Positions 8,565-17,926 of a stretch of DNA of 64,000 bases are shown here, piece after piece. The translations under genes and the position numbers were made by a program. The DNA is from Pseudomonas entomophila. Its GTDB lineage: Bacteria > Pseudomonadota > Gammaproteobacteria > Pseudomonadales > Pseudomonadaceae. How positions within the stretch are numbered: position 1 is the stretch's first letter; each line of letters begins with the position of its first letter. The notes below the pieces were generated by a model that was given only the letters and a program-made list of their open reading frames with translations, was not told the origin of the DNA and did not search any database. Where the stretch lies: the NCBI RefSeq assembly GCF_029478665.1, contig NZ_JARPQB010000040.1, positions 25,071-89,070 on the forward strand, given 5' to 3'.

Positions 8565-10042
8565 CCCTCGTTCGTTTCCAGATGTGCATCGACGGCCAAT
8601 GGCGCGATGCCCACAGCGGCAAGACCTTCGACAGCCTCGACCCGGCCACCGCCAAGGCCTGGGCGCAACTGCCCGACGCCGATGAAGCCGACGTCGAGCT
8701 GGCCGTGCAGGCCGCCCAGCGCGCCTTCGACAGCAAGGCCTGGCGTGGCCTCAGCGCCACCGCCCGGGGCAAGCTGCTGCGCCGCCTCGGCGACCTGATC
8801 GGCGAAAACAAGGAGCACCTGGCCCAGCTGGAAAGCCGCGACAACGGCAAGCTGATCCGCGAGACCCGCGGCCAGGTCGGCTACCTGCCGGAGTTCTTCC
8901 ACTACACCGCGGGCCTGGCCGACAAGCTCGAAGGCGGCACCCTGCCGCTGGACAAGCCCGACCTGTTCGCCTACACCGTGCACGAACCGATCGGCGTGGT
9001 GGCCGGGATCATCCCGTGGAACAGCCCGCTGTACCTCACCGCGATCAAGCTCGCCCCGGCCCTGGCCGCCGGCAACACCATCGTGCTCAAACCCTCCGAA
9101 CACGCCTCGGCGACCATCCTCGAGCTGGCCCGCCTGGCGCTGGAAGCCGGCTTCCCGGCCGGAGTGGTCAACGTGGTCACCGGCTTCGGCCCGAGTACCG
9201 GCGCGGCGCTGACCCGCCACCCGCTGGTGCGCAAGATCGCCTTCACCGGCGGCGCCGCCACCGCCCGCCATGTGGTGCGCAGCAGCGCCGAGAACTTCGC
9301 CAAGCTGTCGCTGGAGCTGGGCGGAAAGTCGCCCAACATCATCTTCGCCGACGCCGACCTGGACAGCGCCGTCAACGGCGCGGTGGCCGGCATCTACGCC
9401 GCCTCCGGGCAGAGCTGCGTGGCCGGCTCGCGCCTGCTGGTGCAGGACGAGATCTTCGATGAATTCGTCGAGCGCCTGATCGCCCGTGCCCAGCGCATTC
9501 GCATCGGCAACCCGCAGGACGACGCCAGCGAGATGGGCCCGATGGCCACCGCCCAGCAACTGGCCGTGGTCGAAGGCCTGGTCGCGGCGGCCAAGGCCGA
9601 AGGCGCCCGGCTGCGCATGGGCGGCAAGCGCGCCGACGTCGAGGGCGACGGCTGGTTCTACGAACCGACCCTGTTCGAGTGCGACAGCAACGCCATGACC
9701 ATCATGCAGGAAGAGGTGTTCGGCCCGGTCGCCGCGGTGATCCGCTTCAAGACCGAGGAAGAGGCCCTGGCCATGGCCAACGACTCGCAGTTCGGCCTGG
9801 CCGCCGGTATCTGGACCCGCGACCTGGGCCGCGCCCACCGCCTGGCCCGCGACGTGCGTTCGGGGATCATCTGGGTCAACACCTACCGCGCGGTGTCGGC
9901 CATGGCCCCGATCGGCGGCTTCAAGAACAGCGGCTACGGCCGCGAGAGCGGCATCGATTCGGTGCTGGCCTATACCGAGCTGAAGACCGTGTGGATCAAC
10001 CTGTCCACCGCGCCCATGCCCGACCCCTTCGTGATGCGCTAG
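8561..10042 (+). CDS. NAD(P)-dependent aldehyde dehydrogenase
   Basis: A 493-residue aldehyde dehydrogenase with full catalytic machinery: the general base Glu252 in LELGGKSP, the nucleophile Cys286 in SGQSCVAGS, the N-terminal GIIPWNSPL segment, and C-terminal FGPVAAV and NSGYGRESG. It would oxidise an aldehyde released by the pathway to its acid. It begins inside the hydrolase stop (ATGA overlap) and is followed after 12 bases by the second flavin reductase, all in one operon. The specific aldehyde is unknown. Confidence 0.95.
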   Translation: MTLVRFQMCIDGQWRDAHSGKTFDSLDPATAKAWAQLPDADEADVELAVQAAQRAFDSKAWRGLSATARGKLLRRLGDLIGENKEHLAQLESRDNGKLIRETRGQVGYLPEFFHYTAGLADKLEGGTLPLDKPDLFAYTVHEPIGVVAGIIPWNSPLYLTAIKLAPALAAGNTIVLKPSEHASATILELARLALEAGFPAGVVNVVTGFGPSTGAALTRHPLVRKIAFTGGAATARHVVRSSAENFAKLSLELGGKSPNIIFADADLDSAVNGAVAGIYAASGQSCVAGSRLLVQDEIFDEFVERLIARAQRIRIGNPQDDASEMGPMATAQQLAVVEGLVAAAKAEGARLRMGGKRADVEGDGWFYEPTLFECDSNAMTIMQEEVFGPVAAVIRFKTEEEALAMANDSQFGLAAGIWTRDLGRAHRLARDVRSGIIWVNTYRAVSAMAPIGGFKNSGYGRESGIDSVLAYTELKTVWINLSTAPMPDPFVMR

Positions 10043-10054
10043 GAGAACCGCAAG

Positions 10055-10540
10055 ATGATCGAACCTGGCATCTACAAAGACGTGATGGGCTCGTTCCCGT
10101 CCGGTGTCACCGTGGTCACCACCCTGGATGCCGACGGCGGCATCGTCGGCATCACCGCCAGCGCGTTCAGCGCGTTGTCGATCGAGCCGGCACTGGTGCT
10201 GTTCTGCCCCAACTACGCCTCCGACACCTACCCGGTGCTGCGCGACAGCAAGCAGTTCGCCATTCATTTGCTGGCCGCCGAGCAGACCGCCGAGGCCTAT
10301 GCCTTCGCCGGTAAAGGCAAGGACAAGGCCAAGGGCATCGACTGGCACCTGAGCGCGCTGGGCAACCCGTTGCTGAGCAAGGCCACGGCGATCATCGAGT
10401 GCGAACTGTGGCGCGAATACGACGGTGGCGACCACGCGATCATCGTCGGCCAGGTGAAGAACCTGGTGCTGCCTGAGCAACCGGCGACGCCGATGGTGTA
10501 CCACAAGGGCAAACTGGGTGCGTTGCCGCCGCTGGGCTAA
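10055..10540 (+). CDS. Flavin reductase family protein (copy 2)
   Basis: A 161-residue paralogue of the protein at 5066, of identical length and with very similar sequence throughout (MGSFPSGVTVVTTLDADGG, GITASAFSALSIEPALVLF). Same PF01613 split-barrel flavin reductase role. The ribosome site is AGGAGAACCGC before 10055. Two reductases flanking one monooxygenase suggests either duplicated supply to the same oxygenase or a dedicated second promoter unit. Fully intact, so not a decaying copy. Confidence 0.9.
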   Translation: MIEPGIYKDVMGSFPSGVTVVTTLDADGGIVGITASAFSALSIEPALVLFCPNYASDTYPVLRDSKQFAIHLLAAEQTAEAYAFAGKGKDKAKGIDWHLSALGNPLLSKATAIIECELWREYDGGDHAIIVGQVKNLVLPEQPATPMVYHKGKLGALPPLG

Positions 10541-10556
10541 AGCGACGAACGCCTAC

Positions 10557-10646
10557 CTGTAGGAGCCAGCCTTGCTGGCGAACCGGCCATGGCACGGCAT
10601 TGCAATTGTGGCGCGGCCGTTCGCCAGCAAGGCTGGCTCCTACAGG
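10557..10646. repeat. REP pair
   Basis: Two inverted GTAGGAGCCAGCCTTGCTGG-type REPs about 40 bases apart, interrupting the operon before the carboxymuconolactone-decarboxylase-like gene. Confidence 0.9.
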
Positions 10647-10679
10647 GAAAGCCCACCCACTCACACAGGAACCCGGCCC

Positions 10680-11069
10680 ATGAACAACGAAAAATACGCA
10701 AAAGGCCTGCAGATCCGCACCCAGGTGCTCGGCGAGGACTACGTCAACCGCTCGATCCAGAACGCCGACGACTTCACCAAGCCCCTGCAAGACCTGGTCA
10801 CCGAGTACTGCTGGGGCCACGTCTGGGGCCGTGATGGCTTGTCGCTCAAAGAGCGCAGCATGATAAACTTGGCGATGATTTCCGCGCTCAACCGGCCCCA
10901 TGAGCTCAAGCTGCATATCCGCGGCGCCCTGCGCAATGGCCTGAGTCGCGAACAGATTCGCGAGATCCTGCTCCAGGTCGGCATCTATTGCGGCGTGCCC
11001 GCGGCGGTGGACAGTTTCCGCCTGGCCCGCGAAGCGTTCGCCGCAGCCGACGCGGAGCAACCCCGTTAA
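10680..11069 (+). CDS. Carboxymuconolactone decarboxylase family protein
   Basis: A 129-residue all-helical AhpD/CMD-fold protein (PF02627) resembling gamma-carboxymuconolactone decarboxylases: DLVTEYCWGHVWGRDGL, the middle helix SMINLAMISALNRPHELKLH and QVGIYCGVPAAVDSFRLARE. In other pathways such proteins decarboxylate lactones or act as small isomerase/hydrolase-like enzymes. No CxxC peroxidase pair is present, which argues against an AhpD-type alkylhydroperoxidase. It probably acts late in the pathway encoded upstream. ACAGGA at 10665-10670 precedes the ATG at 10680. Confidence 0.85.
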   Translation: MNNEKYAKGLQIRTQVLGEDYVNRSIQNADDFTKPLQDLVTEYCWGHVWGRDGLSLKERSMINLAMISALNRPHELKLHIRGALRNGLSREQIREILLQVGIYCGVPAAVDSFRLAREAFAAADAEQPR

Positions 11070-11161
11070 CCGCGGGCTGTGCGAACCACGGCAAGGAGCA
11101 GCCCCCACGGTTCGTGGTGCTGCGCGAACCTGGCGCAACAGCCTCATACAGAGCGCACCTG

Positions 11162-11914
11162 ATGAAACGCCAGCCCCTCGACGACAGCTTCAAGGTCAAC
11201 CGCAACCCCGTCACCCTGCGTGAAATCGTGCTCGACAAGCTGCGCGGCGCGATCATGAACTTCCACCTGCTGCCCGGCGATCGCCTGGTCGAGCGCGACC
11301 TCTGCGAGCGCCTGGGTGTCAGCCGCACTTCGGTGCGCGAGGCCCTGCGCCACCTGGAGTCCGAAGGCCTGGTCGAGTTCGCCGACGCCAAGGGCCCGCG
11401 CGTGGCCATCATCACCCTGGAAGACGCCCGCGACATCTACGAGCTGCGCTGCGTGCTCGAAGGCCTGATCGTCCAGCTGTTCACCCTCAACGCCAAATCA
11501 AAGGACATCCGCGCCCTGGAGCGCGCCCTGGAGGTCAACCGCGAGGCGCTGGAAGACGGCGAGCTGGCCCAGGTGCTCGACTCGGTGCAGGGCTTCTACG
11601 ACGTGCTGCTCGAAGGCTCCGGCAACCAGGTCGCCGCCCAGCAGCTGCGCCAGTTGCAGGCGCGCATCAGCTACCTGCGCGCCACCTCGGTATCCCAGGA
11701 AAACCGCCGTGGCGCCAGCAACCGCGAAATGGAGAAGATCGTCGAGGCGATCAAGAGCGGCGACCCGCAAGCCGCCCACCAGGCCTCGGTCGACCATGTG
11801 CGCGCCGCCGCAAAAGTGGCCCTGGACTACCTGCGCCAGAAACAGGACGACAACGCCAAGGTCCGCGAAATCGTCGAGCCCCTGCCCCTCAAGGACCCTC
11901 GCATAGGCCGCTGA
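11162..11914 (+). CDS. GntR-family regulator, FCD domain
   Basis: A 250-residue regulator with an N-terminal winged helix (RLVERDLCERLGVSRTSVREALRHLESEGLV, in pieces at residues about 40-70) and a C-terminal all-helical FCD effector domain (about 95-225). Such proteins repress catabolic operons and release DNA on binding an acid or pathway intermediate. It is the likely reader of the three palindromes at 4828, 4999 and 7017. The start at 11162 is chosen because the upstream open frame crosses an inverted repeat and lacks HTH-family sequence. Two bases separate it from the NUDIX gene. Confidence 0.9.
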   Translation: MKRQPLDDSFKVNRNPVTLREIVLDKLRGAIMNFHLLPGDRLVERDLCERLGVSRTSVREALRHLESEGLVEFADAKGPRVAIITLEDARDIYELRCVLEGLIVQLFTLNAKSKDIRALERALEVNREALEDGELAQVLDSVQGFYDVLLEGSGNQVAAQQLRQLQARISYLRATSVSQENRRGASNREMEKIVEAIKSGDPQAAHQASVDHVRAAAKVALDYLRQKQDDNAKVREIVEPLPLKDPRIGR

Positions 11915-11916
11915 CC

Positions 11917-12480
11917 ATGCCCACCGCCCCGCGCTACTGCCCGCACTGCACCACGCAACTGGCCCGGGGCGTTCCCACCGGCGACAGCCACGAGCGCCTG
12001 CACTGCACCGCCTGTGGTTTTGTGCACTACGTCAACCCGAAGATCATCGCCGGCTGCATCATCGAGCGCGACGGCAAGTACCTGCTGTGCCAGCGCGCCA
12101 TCCCCCCACGCCCCGGCACCTGGACCTTGCCGGCCGGCTTCATGGAGGCCGGCGAGACCACCGAGCAGGCGGCCCTGCGCGAGGTGTGGGAAGAGAGCGG
12201 CGTGCGCGGCGAGATCGTCTCGCCCTACTCGATCTTCAGCGTGCCGACGATCAGCGAGGTGTACATCATCTTCCGCGCCATCGCCACCGAGGAGACCGGG
12301 CAGTACGGGCCGGAGACGTTGGCCTACCGCTTCTTCGCGCCGGACGAGATCCCCTGGGACGAGATCTACTACCCGGCGATCCGGCAGATCCTCGAGCGCT
12401 ACATCCTCGAACGGCAAGCCGGGGTGTACGGGATCTACATGGGCAACGACGATACCGGGAAGGTGCATTTCATTCGCTGA
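11917..12480 (+). CDS. NUDIX hydrolase with N-terminal zinc ribbon
   Basis: A 187-residue protein. An N-terminal four-cysteine zinc ribbon (CPHC near residue 8, CTAC near 30) precedes a complete NUDIX box, GFMEAGETTEQAALREVWEE plus the following SG (residues about 72-94). The zinc-ribbon plus NUDIX architecture is shared with NudC-like and ADP-ribose/NADH pyrophosphatases. It probably cleaves a nucleoside diphosphate derivative. It starts 2 bases after the GntR stop and is probably co-transcribed, although its link to the catabolic pathway is unclear. Confidence 0.9.
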   Translation: MPTAPRYCPHCTTQLARGVPTGDSHERLHCTACGFVHYVNPKIIAGCIIERDGKYLLCQRAIPPRPGTWTLPAGFMEAGETTEQAALREVWEESGVRGEIVSPYSIFSVPTISEVYIIFRAIATEETGQYGPETLAYRFFAPDEIPWDEIYYPAIRQILERYILERQAGVYGIYMGNDDTGKVHFIR

Positions 12481-12499
12481 GCCCCACGCCACGCAACCC

Positions 12500-12617
12500 C
12501 TGTAGGAGCGGCCTTGTGCCGCGAAAGGGCCGCAAAGCGGCCCCGGCGATCTTTGCTCAACGTCGAAATCCTGGGGCCGCTGCGCAGCCCTTTCGCGGCA
12601 CAAGGCCGCTCCTACAG
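12500..12617. repeat. REP pair
   Basis: Inverted REPs, GTAGGAGCGGCCTTGTGCCG and CGGCACAAGGCCGCTCCTAC, with inner GGGCCGCAAAGCGGCCC and GGGCCGCTGCGCAGCCC hairpins, 20 bases after the NUDIX stop. Confidence 0.9.
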
Positions 12618-12707
12618 GGGTAGGCAAAAATCCCGAAACAAATTCCTCGCCAAGCGCCGCCCCACGGTGCACCCTGATGGTCTCACGCAAATGGACCGGC
12701 AAACCTC

Positions 12708-14897
12708 ATGGCGAAATGGCTGGACGGCGGCGGGTTGATGGCCGAACGCATCCGCACCCACGATTGGGCGGCGACCCCGCTTGGCCCGCTGGACACCTGG
12801 CCCGACGTGCTGCGCACCGCCGTTGCCCTGTGCCTGGCCTCGCGCTTCCCCCAGGCCGTGTTGTGGGGCGACCAGCTGACCACCCTGCACAACGATGCCT
12901 TCAGCGCCATCCTCGGCGAAAAACCCTTCGCCCTCGGCCGACCGTTCAGCGAAGTGTGGCAGGAAGCCTGGAGCGAAATCAGCCACCTGGCCGACCGTGC
13001 GTTGGCCGGCGAGGCGGTGTACATCGAGGACTTTCCGCTGCTGATCGAGCGCCACGGCAGCCCCGAGCGCGCCCACTTCACCTTCTGCTACAGCCCCATC
13101 CGCGACCATGACGGCCAGGTCGTCGGCATGCTCGACACCGTCACCGAAACCACCACCAGCGTGGTCGCCAACCGCCGCCTGAAATTCCTCGACAGCCTGG
13201 GCCGCGCCACCGCCAACGCCACCGACCCGGAACGCATCCTGGCCACCACCACGCGCCTGCTGGGCGAGCACCTGCAGCTGTCCAGCTGCGCCTATGCGGT
13301 GATGGCCCCCGACCAGGACGGCTTCACCATCTGCGGCGACTGGGTCAGGCCCGGCTCGCCACGGCTGCTGGGCCAATACCGCCTGGCCGACTTCGGCCAG
13401 CTGGCGGTGAGCTGCCTGCGCGCGGGCGAGCCCCTGGTGATCGAGGACAACCTCACGCAACTGCCGCCGCAAGCCGCGGCGACTTTCCAGGCCATCGGCA
13501 TCACCGCGACCATCTGCATGCCGCTGATCAAGGAAGGCCGCCTGACCGCGCTGATGGCCATCCACGACAAGGCGCCCCGCGCCTGGACGCACTATGAGCA
13601 GACGCTGATCAGCGAAGTGACCGAGCGCTGCTGGGCACATATCCAGCGGGTCCAGGCCCACGCCGAAGTACGCGAGGCCTTCGCGGCGCTCGAAGCGCTC
13701 AATGCCACCCTCGAACAGCGCGTGGAGGAACGCACCAGCCAATTGCTGCACACCGAAGCGGTGCTGCGCCAGACGCAAAAACTCGAAGCCATCGGCCAGC
13801 TCACCGGCGGCGTGGCCCACGATTTCAACAACCTGCTGACCATCATCCGCTCCTCGATCCACTTCCTGCAGCGCCCCGACCTCGACGAGACCCGCCGCGC
13901 CCGCTACTTCAAGACCGTGGCCGACACTGTCGACCGCGGCGCCAAGCTCACCGGCCAGCTGCTTGCCTTCGCTCGCCGCCAGGCCCTGAGCCCCCAGGTG
14001 TTCGAAGCCGGCCCCAGGCTCGAAGCCATGGCCGACATGCTCGACACCGCCACCAGCGCCCGTATCGAAGTAAAGCTGGAACTGCCCGAGGCCCCCTGCC
14101 ACGTCCATGCCGACCTGGGCCAACTGGAAACCGCGGTGATCAACCTGATGATCAACGGCCGCGACGCCATGGCCGGCGAAGGCACCCTGTGCCTGCGCCT
14201 GGAAGCCGACCAGGCCATGCCCGGGGCACACGACCTGGCCGGGCCGTTCGCGGCGATCTCGGTGATCGACAGCGGCGTGGGCATCGCCCCGCACCTGCTC
14301 GAACGCATCTTCGATCCGTTCTTCACCACCAAGGCTTCGGGCCAGGGCACGGGGCTGGGGCTGTCGCAGGTGTTCGGTTTCGCCAAGCAGTCCGGTGGCG
14401 ACGTGAAGGTCAGCAGCGTCGAAGGCCAGGGCACGACCTTCACCCTTTACCTGCCCCAGGTGACCCTGGCCCAGGTGGAGCCCCGCGTTGCCGGCACGGT
14501 GTTGCCCGCCCACGGCGAACGGCGGCGGGTCCTGGTGGTGGAGGACAACCCCGATGTCGGCAGCTTCACCGCGCAGATCCTGCGCGACCATGGCTACCAG
14601 ATCAGCTGGGCAACCAGTGCCGAGCAGGCCCTGACGCAGATCGGCGATGCGCGGGTGCCGTTCGACGCGGTGTTTTCCGATGTGGTGATGCCCGGCATGG
14701 GCGGGCTGGCGCTGGCCCGCCAGTTGCGCCAGAGTCATCCCGAACTGCCGGTGATTCTTACCTCCGGCTACAGCGAGGCGATCGCCGAGGAAGGCCACCA
14801 GGGGTTCGCGTTCCTGGCCAAGCCGTATTCGGCCGAACAGGTGTGCCAGATGCTGGGGGCGGTGCTGGGCGGAGCGTCCAGGAACACCACCGGCTGA
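12708..14897 (+). CDS. Hybrid sensor histidine kinase / response regulator (A)
   Basis: A 729-residue soluble hybrid kinase with no evident membrane helix. Order: PAS-like region (about 10-145), GAF-like region (about 160-315), coiled coil, HisKA with His371 in GGVAHDFNN, HATPase with N box INLMINGRDAM and G boxes DSGVGIAPH and GTGLGLSQVFG, and a C-terminal receiver with Asp658 in FSDVVMPGMGG and Lys in LAKPYS. It would sense a cytoplasmic or redox/light-type signal. An alternative ATG is at 12738. It is convergent with a related kinase at 14985. No separate DNA-binding partner is adjacent, so the output is unknown. Confidence 0.9.
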   Translation: MAKWLDGGGLMAERIRTHDWAATPLGPLDTWPDVLRTAVALCLASRFPQAVLWGDQLTTLHNDAFSAILGEKPFALGRPFSEVWQEAWSEISHLADRALAGEAVYIEDFPLLIERHGSPERAHFTFCYSPIRDHDGQVVGMLDTVTETTTSVVANRRLKFLDSLGRATANATDPERILATTTRLLGEHLQLSSCAYAVMAPDQDGFTICGDWVRPGSPRLLGQYRLADFGQLAVSCLRAGEPLVIEDNLTQLPPQAAATFQAIGITATICMPLIKEGRLTALMAIHDKAPRAWTHYEQTLISEVTERCWAHIQRVQAHAEVREAFAALEALNATLEQRVEERTSQLLHTEAVLRQTQKLEAIGQLTGGVAHDFNNLLTIIRSSIHFLQRPDLDETRRARYFKTVADTVDRGAKLTGQLLAFARRQALSPQVFEAGPRLEAMADMLDTATSARIEVKLELPEAPCHVHADLGQLETAVINLMINGRDAMAGEGTLCLRLEADQAMPGAHDLAGPFAAISVIDSGVGIAPHLLERIFDPFFTTKASGQGTGLGLSQVFGFAKQSGGDVKVSSVEGQGTTFTLYLPQVTLAQVEPRVAGTVLPAHGERRRVLVVEDNPDVGSFTAQILRDHGYQISWATSAEQALTQIGDARVPFDAVFSDVVMPGMGGLALARQLRQSHPELPVILTSGYSEAIAEEGHQGFAFLAKPYSAEQVCQMLGAVLGGASRNTTG

Positions 14898-14917
14898 CCT
14901 GACAGAACACGGATCCC

Positions 14918-14951
14918 TGTAGGAGCCGGCTTTGCCGGCGAAAGGGCCGGT
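14918..14951. repeat. Single REP
   Basis: One REP copy (GTAGGAGCCGGCTTTGCCGG) between the two convergent hybrid kinases. Confidence 0.8.
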
Positions 14952-14984
14952 GCAGTCGGCACAGGACAGCGGCGCCCACCACAG

Positions 14985-17159
14985 TCACCCCCCTAACAAC
15001 CGCGCCAGGCTGCGCGCCAGCTCCTCCTGGCGAAACGGCTTGCGCAACACCTCGAACCCGTGCAACTCGCGGGGCGCGAGATTGGCATACCCGGTAATGA
15101 CCAACACCGGCAAATCCGCGAATCGCTCACGCACCTGCCGGGCAAACCGCACCCCCGTCATCCCGGCCATGACATGGTCGGTCAGCAGCACATCCGGACA
15201 CAGCCCGTCATCCAGCAACGCCTGTGCCTGGGCCGCCCCATCCGCCTCGGTGACCTCATACCCCAATTCAAGCAACTGCAGCACCGTGGCCTGGCGCACC
15301 AGCGGCTCGTCCTCCACCAGCAACACCCGGGTCGACCGCTGCGGGCGTGGCAACTCGACGTGCCTGGCAGCGGCGGTCTCACTGTCACTGACGGGCAGCC
15401 ACAAGGTCGCTTCGGTGCCCTGCTGCGGCCGCGAACGAATACCGAAGCCACCGCCAGACTGCATCGCCAACCCCTGGACCATCGGCAACCCCAGGCCGGT
15501 GCCCTTGCCCACGCCCTTGGTCGAGTAGAACGGCTCGGTGCAATGCTTCAACACGTCCGCACTCATGCCGCAGCCGGTATCAGCCACCTGCAGCCACACC
15601 TGGCGGCCCGCAGCCAGTCCGACCGGCCTGCCAGGCCCGTTCCTGTCGTCATCCAGGCCGGCGACGATGCTCAGGCGCCCGCCTTCGGTCATGGCATCAC
15701 GGGCATTGACCACCAGGTTGAGCAGGGCCAGTTCCAGCTGATGGGGGTCGACCAGCACCTGCGGCAGCGCCGCGTCGATGCGCACCTGCACAGCGATGGT
15801 CGGCCCCAGCGAACGCGCCATCAGCTCGCGCATGTCGTCGACCAGCAGCGCCAGCGAAACCCCCTGAGGCTTGAGCGTCTGGCGCCGGGCGAAGCTGAGC
15901 AGGCGCCCGACCAGGTTACGCGCCCGCTCCGCCGCCTGCAGGCCGCCGTCGATCAAGCGCTCGCCCCGCGCCGGCTCGGGGTGGCGGCGCAGCAGCTCGA
16001 GGGAGGCGATGATCGGCGTGAGCATGTTGTTGAGGTCGTGGGCGATCCCGCCGGTGAGCTGGCCGATCATCTCCATCTTGTACGCTTCGTGCAGCTGCTG
16101 CAGGCCCGCCTCGCGCTGGGCCAGCATGGTCGCCACGCGCTCCTCCAGGCATTCGTTGAGCACATGCAGGGCGTGTTCGGCCCGGGCATGGCTGATCGCC
16201 GCCCAGGTCTGCTCGGCGGCTTCCTCGGCCAACAGGCATTCATCGTCCAGGATCGGATGCGCGCCATGGAAATGCACGATCAGCATCGCCTCCAGGCGCT
16301 CGGCGCGCAGCACCGGCACGTGCAGCGCGGCGCACAGCCCCTCCAGGTGCAACGGTCGCGGCTCGTCCTGCTGGTAGCTGTGCCGGGCAACGTGCCCGGC
16401 CTGCATCGCCCCGTACAGGTTCGGGTCGAAGTCGGAAAAGGGAAAATCGCCCAGCAGCGAGGGCACGCCATCGGCCCATTCGTGGGCGACGCGAAAGCGC
16501 TTGCCATCGCCCAGGTGCTCGCCGAAACACACCCGCGCGGCGCCCAGCTCCTGCGCCAGCCGGCGCGTGGCATGCCCTTCGATATGCTCGGCGTCGCCCA
16601 GTTCGGGCAAGGCCTGGCGCAGTTCCAGCAGGAACGCCTGGCGATGTTCGAAACGTACCCGCTCGGTGGTATCGGTAACGATGCACAGCACCCCACCCAC
16701 CCCGCCGTCAGCTTCGCGCACGGCGGAATAGGACACGTCGAAATAGACCGTCTCACCCGCGCCACTGCGCTCGATATAGAACGGCCGGTCCTTCGCCGAG
16801 AAGGTGTCGCCTGTCTCGCGCACACCCCGCAGCAATGGCTCCAGGTCGTCCCACAGCTCGCCCCAATTCTCCTGCCCGGGCCGCCCCAGCGCGGCGGGGT
16901 GCTTGTTGCCGATGGTCGGGAAGTAGGCGTCGTTGTACAGGGCGATGTATTGCGGCCCCCAGAACAGCACGATTTGCGCCTGGGCCGAGAGCAACGTGGT
17001 GGTGATCGCCTTGAGGCCGGGCGACCAGCCCTGCGGCTGGCCCAGCGGCGAGCCGGCCCAGTCCATCGCCTGCAGCAGGCCGCTGACCACACCGTCATGA
17101 CGCAGGAAGTTCGCCGCGGGATCGCGGTGTCTGGCGGGTCTGTGGCGGGCTGATTTCAT
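14985..17159 (-). CDS. Hybrid sensor histidine kinase / response regulator (B)
   Basis: A 724-residue hybrid kinase with the same order as the gene at 12708: PAS-like region (FWGPQYIALYNDAY near residue 66), GAF-like region, HisKA with His374 in GGIAHDLNN, HATPase (LLNLVVNARDAM, DTGCGMSADV, GTGLGLPMVQG) and a receiver with Asp661 in LLTDHVMAGMTG and lysine in LRKPF. It lacks obvious membrane segments. Similar length, order and sequence make the pair diverged paralogues arranged tail to tail. Signal and target are unknown. Confidence 0.9.
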   Translation of the reverse strand: MKSARHRPARHRDPAANFLRHDGVVSGLLQAMDWAGSPLGQPQGWSPGLKAITTTLLSAQAQIVLFWGPQYIALYNDAYFPTIGNKHPAALGRPGQENWGELWDDLEPLLRGVRETGDTFSAKDRPFYIERSGAGETVYFDVSYSAVREADGGVGGVLCIVTDTTERVRFEHRQAFLLELRQALPELGDAEHIEGHATRRLAQELGAARVCFGEHLGDGKRFRVAHEWADGVPSLLGDFPFSDFDPNLYGAMQAGHVARHSYQQDEPRPLHLEGLCAALHVPVLRAERLEAMLIVHFHGAHPILDDECLLAEEAAEQTWAAISHARAEHALHVLNECLEERVATMLAQREAGLQQLHEAYKMEMIGQLTGGIAHDLNNMLTPIIASLELLRRHPEPARGERLIDGGLQAAERARNLVGRLLSFARRQTLKPQGVSLALLVDDMRELMARSLGPTIAVQVRIDAALPQVLVDPHQLELALLNLVVNARDAMTEGGRLSIVAGLDDDRNGPGRPVGLAAGRQVWLQVADTGCGMSADVLKHCTEPFYSTKGVGKGTGLGLPMVQGLAMQSGGGFGIRSRPQQGTEATLWLPVSDSETAAARHVELPRPQRSTRVLLVEDEPLVRQATVLQLLELGYEVTEADGAAQAQALLDDGLCPDVLLTDHVMAGMTGVRFARQVRERFADLPVLVITGYANLAPRELHGFEVLRKPFRQEELARSLARLLGG

Positions 17160-17265
17160 GACGTTCGGGCCATGGTGGATCCTGTCAGATTGCCATCCTT
17201 CACAGGTATGAAATCAGCCAGCGCCAGACGTTCCAATCAATTCGGTTGTCGGGCGAATAAAGCGC

Positions 17266-17898
17266 TCAACGACGCCCTTCGGCCAGCATGCGCAGTGCCA
17301 GGCCCGCCAGCACGGTGCCCATCAACCAGCGCTGAACCTGCTGCCACAGCGGCCGCCCGGCGAGGAACACGGCGATCGAGCCGGCCATCACCGCGATCAA
17401 TGCGTTCACCGTGACGCTGATGGCGATCTGCATGCAGCCCAGCACCAGCGACTGGCTCAGCACGCTGCCGTGGCCCGGTTCGATGAACTGCGGCATCAGC
17501 GACAGGTACATCACCGCGATCTTGGGGTTGAGCAGGCTGGTCAGCAAGCCCATGCCGAACAGCCGGCGCGGGCTGTCCGCCGGCAGGTCGCGGACCTGAA
17601 ACGGCGAACGACCGCCCGGGCGCAGGGCCTGCCATGCCAGGTACAGCAGGTACAGCGCGCCGCCGATGCGCAAGGCGTCGTAGGCGAACGGCACGGCCAT
17701 CACCAGGGCGGTGATGCCCAGTGCCGCGCAGAGCATGTAGATGACGAAGCCCAGGGCCACGCCCCCCAGCGAGATCAGCCCGGCCATGCGCCCCTGGCAG
17801 ATGGAGCGGGAGATCAGGTAGATCATGTTCGGGCCGGGGGTGAGGACCATGCCCAGGCAGATCAGGGCGAAGGCCAGGAGGTTCGTGATGTCGGGCAT
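17266..17898 (-). CDS. LysE-family amino acid exporter
   Basis: A 210-residue RhtB/LysE-type exporter with about six membrane segments. The N-terminal signature LTPGPNMIYLISRSICQGR (residues about 18-36) and LLNPKIAVMYLSLMPQF (about 115-131) are typical. It would export an amino acid or related metabolite. The ATG at 17898 is preferred to the longer frame from 18054 because the first membrane helix begins directly after it. It stands alone between kinase B and the DUF6124 leader; a role with either is not evident. Confidence 0.9.
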   Translation of the reverse strand: MPDITNLLAFALICLGMVLTPGPNMIYLISRSICQGRMAGLISLGGVALGFVIYMLCAALGITALVMAVPFAYDALRIGGALYLLYLAWQALRPGGRSPFQVRDLPADSPRRLFGMGLLTSLLNPKIAVMYLSLMPQFIEPGHGSVLSQSLVLGCMQIAISVTVNALIAVMAGSIAVFLAGRPLWQQVQRWLMGTVLAGLALRMLAEGRR

Positions 17899-17926
17899 GG
17901 GGCACAATCCTTGTGGGGGTGGGAGG

